64,000 nt of DNA from Citrobacter freundii ATCC 8090 = MTCC 1658 = NBRC 12681 (GTDB lineage Bacteria; Pseudomonadota; Gammaproteobacteria; Enterobacterales; Enterobacteriaceae), in the NCBI RefSeq assembly GCF_011064845.1, contig NZ_CP049015.1:1798001-1862000 (forward strand). Reading direction: 5' to 3'. A program made the translations under genes and the position numbers. The notes under the pieces are model-generated. The model saw nothing but the letters and a program-made list of their open reading frames with translations, was not told where the DNA came from and did not search any database. Below, one piece after another: positions 40,270 to 47,915 of the stretch. Within the stretch, counting starts at the first letter, position 1; each line of letters starts with the position of its first letter.

Positions 40270-40445
40270 CGTTGACAGCAGGTCTCCTGACTCACGGTAA
40301 TCAGAATATCGGCCTTCCCATAAAGACGAGCTTTACAGTGACCTGTGGCTTATTAACCACACAAGGATATTCTGCATCCGCCTACAGTTGCGGGGGCAGT
40401 TATGGAATTGAATTGAATAATTCTCACCATATTCCTATTCATATA
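40270..40445 (-). promoter_or_regulatory. Cobalamin (B12) riboswitch
   Basis: Read on the minus strand the region holds the conserved AdoCbl aptamer blocks in order: GGTGAGAAT, CTGCCCCCGCAACTGTAGGCGG, GCCACAGGTCACTG, then the P1-proximal CGTGAGTCAGGAGACCTGCTG, which starts the riboswitch 3' arm. It lies about 225 bases upstream of the binding-protein gene. Between it and the start codon is a small stem CCAGA/TCTGG (40058-40062/40072-40076) close to the ribosome site that could be part of the expression platform. Exact boundaries are approximate. Confidence 0.9.
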
Positions 40446-40603
40446 CAAAAATGTAATGAAATGCTGTCAAAAGCGACTCTAACGGCAATTGTTAACGAGG
40501 TCAACCGTATGAATAAACAGGGAAAACCTCACACCTTTGGTAAAATTGTTATGTTTTACAGTTGGTTATGCTTAAATCCTTTATCTCGGATGTATACATG
40601 AAA

Positions 40604-40609
40604 ATAACA
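40604..40609 (-). promoter_or_regulatory. Candidate -10 of the riboswitch-bc1 operon
   Basis: TGTTAT on the minus strand, placed so that the proximal FNR box would be centred near -41.5 as in class II FNR-activated promoters. Positional inference. Confidence 0.45.
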
Positions 40610-40632
40610 ATAAAAAGCTAAATGAGAATTGA

Positions 40633-40646
40633 TTGATATTGATCAA
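40633..40646. promoter_or_regulatory. FNR box 1 (proximal)
   Basis: TTGATATTGATCAA, an exact match to the FNR consensus TTGAT-N4-ATCAA, upstream of the riboswitch leader. The only downstream genes on the minus strand are the ABC importer-pseudoazurin-bc1 set; on the plus strand no gene follows for 3 kb. Confidence 0.82.
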
Positions 40647-40683
40647 ACTATAAACACGGTTTTATTTTTTCAATTTAATCATA

Positions 40684-40697
40684 TTGATCGTTATCAA
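40684..40697. promoter_or_regulatory. FNR box 2 (distal)
   Basis: TTGATCGTTATCAA, a second exact match to TTGAT-N4-ATCAA, centred 51 bp from the first box. Lies just downstream of the GNAT gene end. Confidence 0.8.
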
Positions 40698-40725
40698 TAA
40701 CGCAGTTAATTAGCGTTGGGTTAAT

Positions 40726-41244
40726 TTAATAATGTGATCTCTGCATATGTACCAATTGCCATTCATCCTGCATATCCATAACGACGCTAAAATCTTTACG
40801 CAACCAAAAATGATACCCTCCAGGCAAGAAATGATGAGTATGAAGATATAAGGTTTTATATTTTTGCTGCTGGCAGAAAATTTGAGCTAAAGCAAACAAC
40901 CGGCTTCCGATTCCCTGTCTGCGGTAGCGCGCATCCACGTAGCAACGACAAATTTCTGCCGTTTCAGGCAAATTATAGTGCCCACGTAGCTCAGTGATAC
41001 GATCATCATATTGACATACCGCAAGTGTAGCGATGAGCTCTTGTTTTTCACTCCATGCGCAAAGTAATAGATTTCTTTCTTGCAAAATATACTGCTGCTT
41101 GAGATCGAAGATATCTTCTTCAGCAGCAGGCATGACTCTCCCGGCATTGAAGAACAAATTAAGATGCTTAATAAGGAACGACTGAACAGCAGGTATATCG
41201 GCGTGAGTCATCTCACTAAACCTTAATCGGGTCATGGCAGGCAT
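40726..41244 (-). CDS. GNAT family N-acetyltransferase
   Basis: 172 aa (169 if the ATG at 41235 is used). Acetyl-CoA pyrophosphate loop CYVDARYRRQGIGSRLFALA is the GNAT motif A; the N-terminal RLRFSEMTHADIPAV is also family-like. The substrate is not recognisable. The gene is somewhat AT-rich and lies between cbpM and the FNR-controlled operon in an accessory region; it may be transcribed through into that operon's promoter region since both are on the minus strand. Confidence 0.8.
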   Translation of the reverse strand: MPAMTRLRFSEMTHADIPAVQSFLIKHLNLFFNAGRVMPAAEEDIFDLKQQYILQERNLLLCAWSEKQELIATLAVCQYDDRITELRGHYNLPETAEICRCYVDARYRRQGIGSRLFALAQIFCQQQKYKTLYLHTHHFLPGGYHFWLRKDFSVVMDMQDEWQLVHMQRSHY

Positions 41245-41375
41245 CCAAGCTTAGAGTGGAATACGATAATAACAATAAGACCACTTTCAAAACAATATTG
41301 ACGCTGCTATGGCTACTCGCGCCAACGCGGTAGTCACCAGCGATTGCGCAATGTCATTAAGAGCGCGGGGCGGAC

Positions 41376-41404
41376 AATAAAAGGGCCAGCACCATGCTGG
41401 CCCT
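41376..41404 (-). terminator. Terminator of cbpAM
   Basis: AGGGCCAGCA/TGCTGGCCCT stem (41382-41404) with a three-base loop; on the minus strand it is followed by TTTTATTG, seven bases after the cbpM stop. Confidence 0.88.
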
Positions 41405-41410
41405 GACACA

Positions 41411-41704
41411 CTAAGGATGGCTGATAAAACGAGACAATCGCTGGCGCAGCAGGCGATTTTCCTGACGTAACTGAGCGTTCTCTTCCAGCAACGTCAATGC
41501 AACGGCAATCCCTGGCCAGTCAAGTTCCAGCTCCTGACGCAGGCGCATCGCGCGACGCATTACGGTCAGCGCATGATCGTCAAACGTCTCGTCTTCATGG
41601 GGTTCTATCACCCCTAAGCCGACAACCTCATGCAGTTCTTCTTCTGACACACCGGTGTACAGACAAAATTCGGTAATGGTAAAAGTGACGGTAACGTTAG
41701 CCAT
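41411..41704 (-). CDS. cbpM: CbpA modulator CbpM
   Basis: 97 aa, slightly shorter than E. coli CbpM (101). MerR-like N-terminal helix-turn-helix shape ([30 protein letters not shown]) and a C-terminal helix [19 protein letters not shown]. CbpM binds the J-domain of CbpA and blocks both its DnaK co-chaperone and DNA-binding activities. The start overlaps the cbpA stop at base 41704. Confidence 0.95.
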   Translation of the reverse strand: MANVTVTFTITEFCLYTGVSEEELHEVVGLGVIEPHEDETFDDHALTVMRRAMRLRQELELDWPGIAVALTLLEENAQLRQENRLLRQRLSRFISHP

Positions 41705-42624
41705 TATGCTTTCCCCCACTCTTTGCGCGGATCAAAGGTCTTTTGTGCATCCGCCAGTTGTTGCCACAGGGCGGCACTGGTGTCGTCAGGTTTCGGTGGC
41801 ATGACGATCTTGATCACCGCATACAAATCGCCGGTATGTTTTTTACTTACCAGACCCTTGCCTTTAATGCGTAACCGCTGACCGGCCTGGCTGCCTGCAG
41901 GAATGGTCAGCAGGATGCTCTCTTTCAGCGTCGGAACGGTTACTTTCGCACCCAGCGCAGCTTCCCACGGCGCCAGAGGAACGACAACTTCCAGATCCTG
42001 ATTAACGATATCGAACAGCGGATGCGGCGCAATATGAATCACCAGCCACAAATCACCGTTCGGCCCACCGTTTTCGCCGGGCGTACCCTGACCTTTCAGA
42101 CGGATACGCTGGCCGTTACCGACGCCAGCCGGAATTTTCACGTTCAGTGTTTTGGGAATTTCACGTTCTACCATGCCGAATGCGTTGTAGACCGGCAGGT
42201 TGTAACTGATAGTGCGGCTATGCTCAGTAAGCGTTTCTTCCAGGAACACCGCAACTTCAATTTCAATATCGTGTCCGCGGCTGGCATGACGCTGGCGCGA
42301 CTGGTGTGCATGCTGACCAAAAATGGAGGAGAAGATATCGTCGAAATCTTCGGCGCTGTAGCTTTGCCCCTCTCCTTGCTGGAATTGACGGCTGAACTGA
42401 GGGTCGTTGCGATGCTGCCACAGTTGGTCGTACTCGGCACGTCGCTGTTCATCACTCAGGACTTCCCAGGCTTCAGCAACCTCTTTAAACCGGGCCTCAG
42501 CGTCAGTCTCTTTGCTGACATCAGGATGGTATTTACGGGCGAGTCGACGATAGGCGGTCTTGATTGTCTTGAGATCGTCTGTCGGTTTCACGCCCATAAT
42601 GGCGTAATAATCCTTTAATTCCAT
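41704..42624 (-). CDS. cbpA: Curved DNA-binding protein / DnaJ-like co-chaperone CbpA
   Basis: 306 aa, E. coli length. N-terminal J-domain with the HPD motif ([13 protein letters not shown]), a Gly/Phe-poor linker, and two C-terminal substrate-binding beta domains ([21 protein letters not shown]). No zinc finger, as expected for CbpA. Cytosolic and nucleoid-associated; expressed in stationary phase through RpoS in E. coli. Operon cbpA-cbpM. Confidence 0.97.
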   Translation of the reverse strand: MELKDYYAIMGVKPTDDLKTIKTAYRRLARKYHPDVSKETDAEARFKEVAEAWEVLSDEQRRAEYDQLWQHRNDPQFSRQFQQGEGQSYSAEDFDDIFSSIFGQHAHQSRQRHASRGHDIEIEVAVFLEETLTEHSRTISYNLPVYNAFGMVEREIPKTLNVKIPAGVGNGQRIRLKGQGTPGENGGPNGDLWLVIHIAPHPLFDIVNQDLEVVVPLAPWEAALGAKVTVPTLKESILLTIPAGSQAGQRLRIKGKGLVSKKHTGDLYAVIKIVMPPKPDDTSAALWQQLADAQKTFDPRKEWGKA

Positions 42625-42817
42625 AGCGTTCTCTCGTGTAAATCAACACTTGAAGAAGGTGTACCCCGACAACAGGTAACACCGCTAAGTTTAGGGTAAT
42701 CCTGATAACGGCGAATGCCAACCGGGAAGAAAGGATATTGGTCTAAATGATGTGATTGCGCACCACCAACAGCGCTTTTGACTGTTGTGTGGTGCGAAAA
42801 GTGAGATTAGCGAAATG

Positions 42818-43447
42818 TCAGGATTTGGTGATCAGATAGCGAACCGTATCCGCGTAGCTCTTCACAAAAGAGTTTAGGTCGTCAGATTTCAGTCCTTTTG
42901 GATTGATCATATATTTACCGTTGATAAAAATGGCGGGCACACCGGTTAAATCTACCGCTTTAGCCATTTCTTGTTGTTTTGCGGTCAGGGATTTCACGGC
43001 AAAACTGTTCCAGGCGGCATCATAATCACTGGCGCTGACGCCCGCGCTGATAAATACGTTACGAATATCATCCGCTGTTTTAACGGTTTGTTTTTTCTGA
43101 ACGGCATCAAAAAGCAACGGTTTAACTTTATCTTGTACGTTTAACAGCATGGCGACGGACCAGGCGTGCGTCATGTCTTGCCCCAGCGGACCTAAAAAGT
43201 CGACGTGGTATTCGGTGAGTTTGACATCAGCAGGCAGTACTTTTTTCACGTTATCCGTGATTTCAAAAACTTCATCGTACTGATAACAGGAAGGACAGTA
43301 AAATGAGAAAAACTTCAGCGCAGCTGGGGCGGAAGCGACGGGTTTTTCCAGGGTGATATACTCTTTACCGTCGGTAAATGATGCTGCCTGAGCGCTAACT
43401 GTAAAAAGTAACCCAATCAGGGGTAATAAATATTTTTTCATTTTCAT
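42818..43447 (-). CDS. DsbA-like periplasmic thiol:disulfide oxidoreductase
   Basis: 209 aa DsbA paralogue. Signal peptide of 21 residues (MKMKKYLLPLIGLLFTVSAQA), active site CPSC (residues 51-54) in KFFSFYCPSCYQYDEVF, helical insert, and cis-Pro loop TGVPAIF. DsbA itself has CPHC; replacing His by Ser changes the redox potential and suggests a specialised oxidase or isomerase. Relatives include plasmid SrgA and DsbL, but the active-site dipeptide differs from both as I know them. AT-rich compared with cbpA. It is close to scsABCD, a second set of thiol-redox genes. Confidence 0.86.
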   Translation of the reverse strand: MKMKKYLLPLIGLLFTVSAQAASFTDGKEYITLEKPVASAPAALKFFSFYCPSCYQYDEVFEITDNVKKVLPADVKLTEYHVDFLGPLGQDMTHAWSVAMLLNVQDKVKPLLFDAVQKKQTVKTADDIRNVFISAGVSASDYDAAWNSFAVKSLTAKQQEMAKAVDLTGVPAIFINGKYMINPKGLKSDDLNSFVKSYADTVRYLITKS

Positions 43448-43837
43448 ATACTCTAAATAACATTTGATAAACAAATTATCTGCTAATGAATACGTTATTC
43501 ATTGCGTCTGGATATAATAAGGAAATCCCCTGAAAATGCGCTGACCCTTACTTTCATTTACGCATCAGTACGTAGCGGGCATTATTTGTGTGCTGACATT
43601 GAAATATTCTCTGGCATTCTTCGTAAATAGTGAATGATAACTTCCGTGATATTTTCGGTGGTGTTTTTAGCAATGTTATAGTGTAATAAACAAAGACGAA
43701 AATATGATTAATTATCATTTCGCCTTAAAGCGTGAATGGCATGGTATTGCGCTAAGTATTTGCAAATACCCCTGTAGATTGTCTTTTTCTTGTCGCGCGT
43801 GAATGAATAGGGTAAGTGTCAGAGATGAGCAACCCAA
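43448..43837. other. AT-rich intergenic region with operator-like palindrome
   Basis: 390 bases without a supportable gene. It contains a perfect 8-bp inverted repeat AATGAATA-CGT-TATTCATT at 43485-43503, 38-56 bases before the DsbA-like start codon, which looks like a regulator binding site. The remainder is AT-rich spacer upstream of the VOC gene. Confidence 0.6.
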
Positions 43838-44242
43838 ATGGATATCACTATGATCGACCACCTGGATCACCTGGTACTAACCACCAATCATGAAGAGGCT
43901 TGCGTTCGTTTTTATGTCGAGCTTTTAGGCATGAGGTTGGAAACTTTCGCACAAGGTCGGAAAGCCTTCGTCTATGGCAATCAGAAAATCAATCTCCATA
44001 TTCGGGGAAAAGAGTTTGAACCTAAAGCCTACGCGCCAACGCCGGGGGCGCTGGATTTGTGTTTTATCACCACGCGTACACTGGAAGAGGTGACAGAGAC
44101 GTTTCAAACCCACGGAGTCGAGATTATTGAAGGGCCCGTTGCACGAACCGGTGCGACAGGACCGATTCGCTCGGTTTATGTCAGGGATCCCGATCTCAAT
44201 CTGATTGAAATCGCGGTATATCCAGCAGATGCCAGGACATAA
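43838..44242 (+). CDS. VOC family (glyoxalase-like) protein
   Basis: 134 aa single-domain vicinal oxygen chelate protein: MIDHLDHLVLTTNHEEACVRFYVELLGMRLETF, KINLHIRGKEFEPKA, and C-terminal IRSVYVRDPDLNLIEIAVY. Metal-ligand candidates are His in DHLDHLVL, His in NLHIRG and Glu in LIEIAV. Resembles the Salmonella lactoylglutathione-lyase-like virulence protein family (STM3117 type). Substrate unknown; could be methylglyoxal-related or another small molecule. Start ATG at 43838; a second ATG (MIDHLDH) at 43850. Confidence 0.85.
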   Translation: MDITMIDHLDHLVLTTNHEEACVRFYVELLGMRLETFAQGRKAFVYGNQKINLHIRGKEFEPKAYAPTPGALDLCFITTRTLEEVTETFQTHGVEIIEGPVARTGATGPIRSVYVRDPDLNLIEIAVYPADART

Positions 44243-44312
44243 CTTTACAGCGCAAAGGTTGCCAAAAACCGGCGAGTGGTTAAGATAACTCGCATCAATG
44301 AGTGAGGGTATA

Positions 44313-44675
44313 ATGGCGAAACGTCAACGGATGGGATGGTGGTTCCTCTGTCTGGCATGTGTTGTGGTGATGGTTTGCACCGCACAACGCATGGCGGGTC
44401 TGCACGCGTTGCAGATGGATACCGCCGTTACAAGCGTTGTCGCCAGCGCACAAGTGCAGGCCGATGAGGCCTCACCCGTTACCCCTTGTGAACTGAGCGC
44501 GAAGTCATTACTGGCTGCGCCACCCGTACTGTTTGAAGGTGCTATTCTGGTGCTGTGCCTGCTGCTGTCGTTGCTGGCGCCAGTGCGGGCGTTTCGTCTA
44601 CCTTTTTTCCCACCGCGAGCCATCTCGCCGCCCACTCTCCGGGTGCATCTCCGATTTTGCGTCTTCCGTGAATGA
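44313..44675 (+). CDS. scsA: Suppressor of copper sensitivity protein ScsA
   Basis: 120 aa, Salmonella ScsA length. N-terminal membrane helix (MGWWFLCLACVVVMVCTAQRM), a short periplasmic stretch, a second hydrophobic segment (VLFEGAILVLCLLLSLLAPV), and the basic Pro-rich tail PPRAISPPTLRVHLRFCVFRE. The ATG at 44313 follows GAGGGTATA. First gene of scsABCD, 48 bp before scsB. Its role in copper and peroxide tolerance is known only by genetics in Salmonella. Confidence 0.9.
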   Translation: MAKRQRMGWWFLCLACVVVMVCTAQRMAGLHALQMDTAVTSVVASAQVQADEASPVTPCELSAKSLLAAPPVLFEGAILVLCLLLSLLAPVRAFRLPFFPPRAISPPTLRVHLRFCVFRE

Positions 44676-44723
44676 CAGAACAGCCGTTGCTGACTGTTAG
44701 ATAATTATTCACGGAGAAAAACT

Positions 44724-46604
44724 ATGATGACTGTTTTCAGGCAGACACTGCTCTGTCTGTTATTGCTATGGCTGCCCGTATCCTGGGCGGCTGAACCCGG
44801 CTGGCTGCGTTCACCCGATAACGATCACGCCAGCGTGCGGTTACGCGCTGATACGTCCGCTGGCGGTGAAACCCGTCTGTTGTTGGATGTCAAACTGGAG
44901 GACGGCTGGAAAACCTACTGGCGTTCTCCGGGCGAGGGGGGCGTTACGCCTGCTATCGCCTGGAAAGAGGAAATGCCTGCGGTCGACTGGTTCTGGCCAA
45001 CCCCAGCTCGTTTTGAGGTCGCCAATATCACTACCCAGGGGTATCACGATAAGGTGACGTTCCCGATGGTGGTGCGAGGTAGAGCGCCCGCCACGCTCAG
45101 CGGCGTTTTGACGCTATCCACCTGTAGCAACGTTTGCCTGTTGACGGATTTTCCTTTTTCCGTAACGCCCACAGCCCAGGACCCGACTTTTGCACATGAC
45201 TATGCTCAGGCGATGGGACAGATCCCACTTGCCAGCGGCCTGACCGATGCTCTGAGCGCCGGCGCACGGGCGGGAGAGTTAGTCGTCGAGGCTCACCGTG
45301 CGGGAGGCTGGACTGCACCAGGGCTGTATCTGGATGCTGTTGATGATGCGGATTTTGGCATGCCGCAAATCCAGGTTGAGGGGGAGACATTACGCGCCAC
45401 GGTACCTGTACATGACGGTTGGGGAGAAGGCGCGCCGGATCTGCGTGGTAAGTCAGTCACCCTGGTGCTGGCAGATAACGGTGTTGCCCAGGAAAGTCGT
45501 CTTGCGATTGGCGAAGCCCCGGTTGTTGAGAACGCCTCACTCCCACTGTGGCAAGTGGTGCTAATGGCGCTGCTGGGCGGTTTGATCCTCAATCTGATGC
45601 CCTGTGTGTTACCGGTTCTGGGCATGAAGCTGGGCTCGATTTTGCTGGTCGAGGAAAAAAGTCGTCGCCAGGTCCGTCGTCAGTTCCTCGCATCGGTAGC
45701 CGGAATACTTGTCTCATTTATGGCTCTGGCTCTATTGATGACGGTGCTGCGTTTAACCAATCAGGCGCTTGGCTGGGGGATCCAGTTTCAGAATCCATGG
45801 TTCATTGGCGTGATGGTACTGGTGATGCTGACGTTCAGCGCCAGCCTGTTCGGGTGGTTTGAATTCCGACTCCCTTCTGCGATGACTACCACGCTGGCGA
45901 CTCACGGCGGCAACGGTCTGTCGGGACATTTCTGGCAAGGCGCATTTGCGACGCTGCTTGCTACGCCGTGCAGTGCCCCGTTCCTTGGAACGGCGGTGGC
46001 GGTGGCATTGACCGCTTCGCTGCCGACATTGTGGGGATTGTTTATCGCACTTGGGCTGGGAATGAGCTTACCGTGGCTGCTGGTGGCTCTGCGTCCCGGT
46101 CTGGCGCTGCGTTTGCCGCGGCCAGGACGCTGGATGAATATGTTGCGGCGTCTGCTCGGCGTGATGATGCTGGGTTCCGCTATCTGGCTTGCGACGTTGC
46201 TGCTCCCGCATTTCGGGTTCGTAGGGCAAAGCACCGGCAAAGAGAGCGTGAACTGGCAACCGCTAAGCGAGCAAGCTATTGAGGATGCGCTGGCGCAACA
46301 TAAGCGTGTGTTCATTGACGTCACAGCAGACTGGTGCATCACCTGTAAGGTAAACAAGTTCAACGTCTTGCATAAAGATGACGTACAGGCCGCATTGCAA
46401 CAGCCGGATGTGGTGGCGCTGCGTGGCGACTGGACACTCCCTTCTGAAGCCATTACCGAATTTCTAAAAAAACGCGGCCAGGTTGCTGTGCCGTATAACC
46501 AAATTTATGGCCCTGGTCTGCCGGAAGGCCAGGTGTTACCCACGTTGTTAACTCGCGATGCGGTACTGCAAACGTTGAACGATGCCAAAGGAGTTACCCC
46601 ATGA
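44724..46604 (+). CDS. scsB: DsbD-like membrane thiol reductant transporter ScsB
   Basis: 626 aa. Signal peptide, N-terminal periplasmic domain (residues about 25-260; WRSPGEGGVTPAIAW), a DsbD-type membrane domain with the two redox cysteines (LNLMPCVLPVLG; ATPCSAPFLGTA), and a C-terminal thioredoxin-like domain with CITC (TADWCITCKVNKFNVL). ScsB takes electrons from cytosolic thioredoxin and reduces periplasmic ScsC. Its end overlaps scsC by 4 bp. Confidence 0.95.
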   Translation: MMTVFRQTLLCLLLLWLPVSWAAEPGWLRSPDNDHASVRLRADTSAGGETRLLLDVKLEDGWKTYWRSPGEGGVTPAIAWKEEMPAVDWFWPTPARFEVANITTQGYHDKVTFPMVVRGRAPATLSGVLTLSTCSNVCLLTDFPFSVTPTAQDPTFAHDYAQAMGQIPLASGLTDALSAGARAGELVVEAHRAGGWTAPGLYLDAVDDADFGMPQIQVEGETLRATVPVHDGWGEGAPDLRGKSVTLVLADNGVAQESRLAIGEAPVVENASLPLWQVVLMALLGGLILNLMPCVLPVLGMKLGSILLVEEKSRRQVRRQFLASVAGILVSFMALALLMTVLRLTNQALGWGIQFQNPWFIGVMVLVMLTFSASLFGWFEFRLPSAMTTTLATHGGNGLSGHFWQGAFATLLATPCSAPFLGTAVAVALTASLPTLWGLFIALGLGMSLPWLLVALRPGLALRLPRPGRWMNMLRRLLGVMMLGSAIWLATLLLPHFGFVGQSTGKESVNWQPLSEQAIEDALAQHKRVFIDVTADWCITCKVNKFNVLHKDDVQAALQQPDVVALRGDWTLPSEAITEFLKKRGQVAVPYNQIYGPGLPEGQVLPTLLTRDAVLQTLNDAKGVTP

Positions 46605-47224
46605 AGATGATGATTGTTCTGCTGTTAACCCTGTTTTCTGCCGTCAGTATCGCGAAAGAACCTGCGCCGTTTACCCCGGAACAGGAAAAGCAAATTGAAG
46701 CATTAATTCAGGAAGCCCTGTTTAACGATCCCAACAGCCCGCGGATTGGCGCAAAGCAGGCAAAACTGACCCTGATAAACTTCACCGATTACAACTGCCC
46801 ATACTGCAAGCAGTTGGATCCAATGCTGGAAAAAATTGTGCAGAAATATCCTGACGTGGCGGTAGTGATCAAACCGTTGCCGTTTAAAGGTGAAAGCTCG
46901 GAACTGGCGGCGCGGACCGTGCTGACGACATGGCATCAGCATCCGCAGCAGTTTCTGGCGCTACATGAAAAACTGATGCAGAAGAAGGGCTACCATACCG
47001 ATGTCAGTATCAAACAGGCGCAGGAAAAAGCGGGGGCCAGTCCGGTGACGCTGGACGCCCAAAGTGCTGAAACGCTGAGCACTAACCTGCAACTGGCGCG
47101 ACTGGTGGGTGTACAGGGAACCCCCGCAACGATCATTGGCGATGAACTTATTCCCGGTGCGGTGCCGTGGGAAACGCTTGAGGAAGTGGTAAAAGAAAAA
47201 CTGGCGGCGGCCAATGCTCAGTAA
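46601..47224 (+). CDS. scsC: DsbA/DsbG-like thiol protein ScsC
   Basis: 207 aa. Signal peptide of about 18 residues (MKMMIVLLLTLFSAVSIA), active site CPYC (residues 66-69) in NFTDYNCPYCKQLD, and cis-Pro GTPATI. ScsC is a periplasmic reductase or isomerase kept reduced by ScsB and linked to copper tolerance in Salmonella. An N-terminal helical extension (EQEKQIEALIQEALFND) may mediate oligomerisation, as reported for trimeric homologues. It overlaps scsB by 4 bp and scsD by 11 bp. Confidence 0.94.
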   Translation: MKMMIVLLLTLFSAVSIAKEPAPFTPEQEKQIEALIQEALFNDPNSPRIGAKQAKLTLINFTDYNCPYCKQLDPMLEKIVQKYPDVAVVIKPLPFKGESSELAARTVLTTWHQHPQQFLALHEKLMQKKGYHTDVSIKQAQEKAGASPVTLDAQSAETLSTNLQLARLVGVQGTPATIIGDELIPGAVPWETLEEVVKEKLAAANAQ

Positions 47225-47720
47225 ACTGCGCCGCTGGCTGCGCGAAGGGCTGATCTTACTGGCTCTGTTGGCGGGGGCGATGCTGCTGATGGATGCCTGG
47301 CGCGCGCCGCAGCTCCCTGCCTCTTTTGACAGTACGCCTTTACAAACGTTGGATGGTGAAACCGTCACGCTGGCGGCGCTCAGCAAAGACGAGCCAGTGT
47401 TGCTTTATTTCTGGGCGAGCTGGTGCGGCGTATGCCGCTTCACAACGCCGGAAGTCGCCAGGCTGCGCTCGGAAGGGGAAAATGTGATGACCATTGCGTT
47501 ACGCTCCGGAAATGAAGCTGAGGTATCTCGCTGGCTGTTGCGTAAAGGCGTGGAATTTCCGGTCATCAATGATGCGAATGGGGCTATTTCCCACAGTTGG
47601 GCGATTAGCGTCACGCCCACGTTGGTGGTGATGTCAGAAGGTCGGGTGGTATCAACCACCAGCGGCTGGACCAGCTACTGGGGCATGAAACTTCGGCTGT
47701 GGTGGGCGAAAATATTCTGA
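47214..47720 (+). CDS. scsD: Membrane-anchored TlpA-like thioredoxin ScsD
   Basis: 168 aa. One N-terminal membrane helix (LILLALLAGAMLLMDAW) followed by a periplasmic TlpA/ResA-like domain with active site CGVC (residues 71-74, WASWCGVCRF) and cis-Pro VTPTLVV. Last gene of scsABCD, overlapping scsC. Inferred to reduce a periplasmic partner using electrons from ScsB. Confidence 0.93.
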   Translation: MLSKLRRWLREGLILLALLAGAMLLMDAWRAPQLPASFDSTPLQTLDGETVTLAALSKDEPVLLYFWASWCGVCRFTTPEVARLRSEGENVMTIALRSGNEAEVSRWLLRKGVEFPVINDANGAISHSWAISVTPTLVVMSEGRVVSTTSGWTSYWGMKLRLWWAKIF

Positions 47721-47726
47721 TATTTG

Positions 47727-47752
47727 TGCCGGGGGAACCCGGCATTTTTTTA
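47727..47752 (+). terminator. Terminator of scsABCD
   Basis: GCCGGG/CCCGGC stem with a short loop followed by ATTTTTTTA, seven bases after scsD. Confidence 0.88.
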
Positions 47753-47915
47753 CGATAAAAAGGTAAGAAAAACATGTTGTTCTGATATTTGATCCTAAAG
47801 CTACACACTAATAGTTATATATTTTTGATTTTTTTCTGTAGTTGCAAATTCACAAGGATAATGGCATATCTGATGATGTTTTAAATATCTTATTTCTCGC
47901 AGGGATTATAGAATA

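Noticed and set aside
40272..40601. Plus-strand open frame of 109 codons
   Set aside because: It runs through the antisense of the cobalamin riboswitch and AT-rich leader, has no signal or family feature and no good ribosome site; the RNA explanation is far stronger.
40633..40697. FNR boxes as controls for the GNAT gene
   Set aside because: Both boxes lie beyond the 3' end of the GNAT gene, so they cannot be its promoter; the gene downstream of them is the importer operon.
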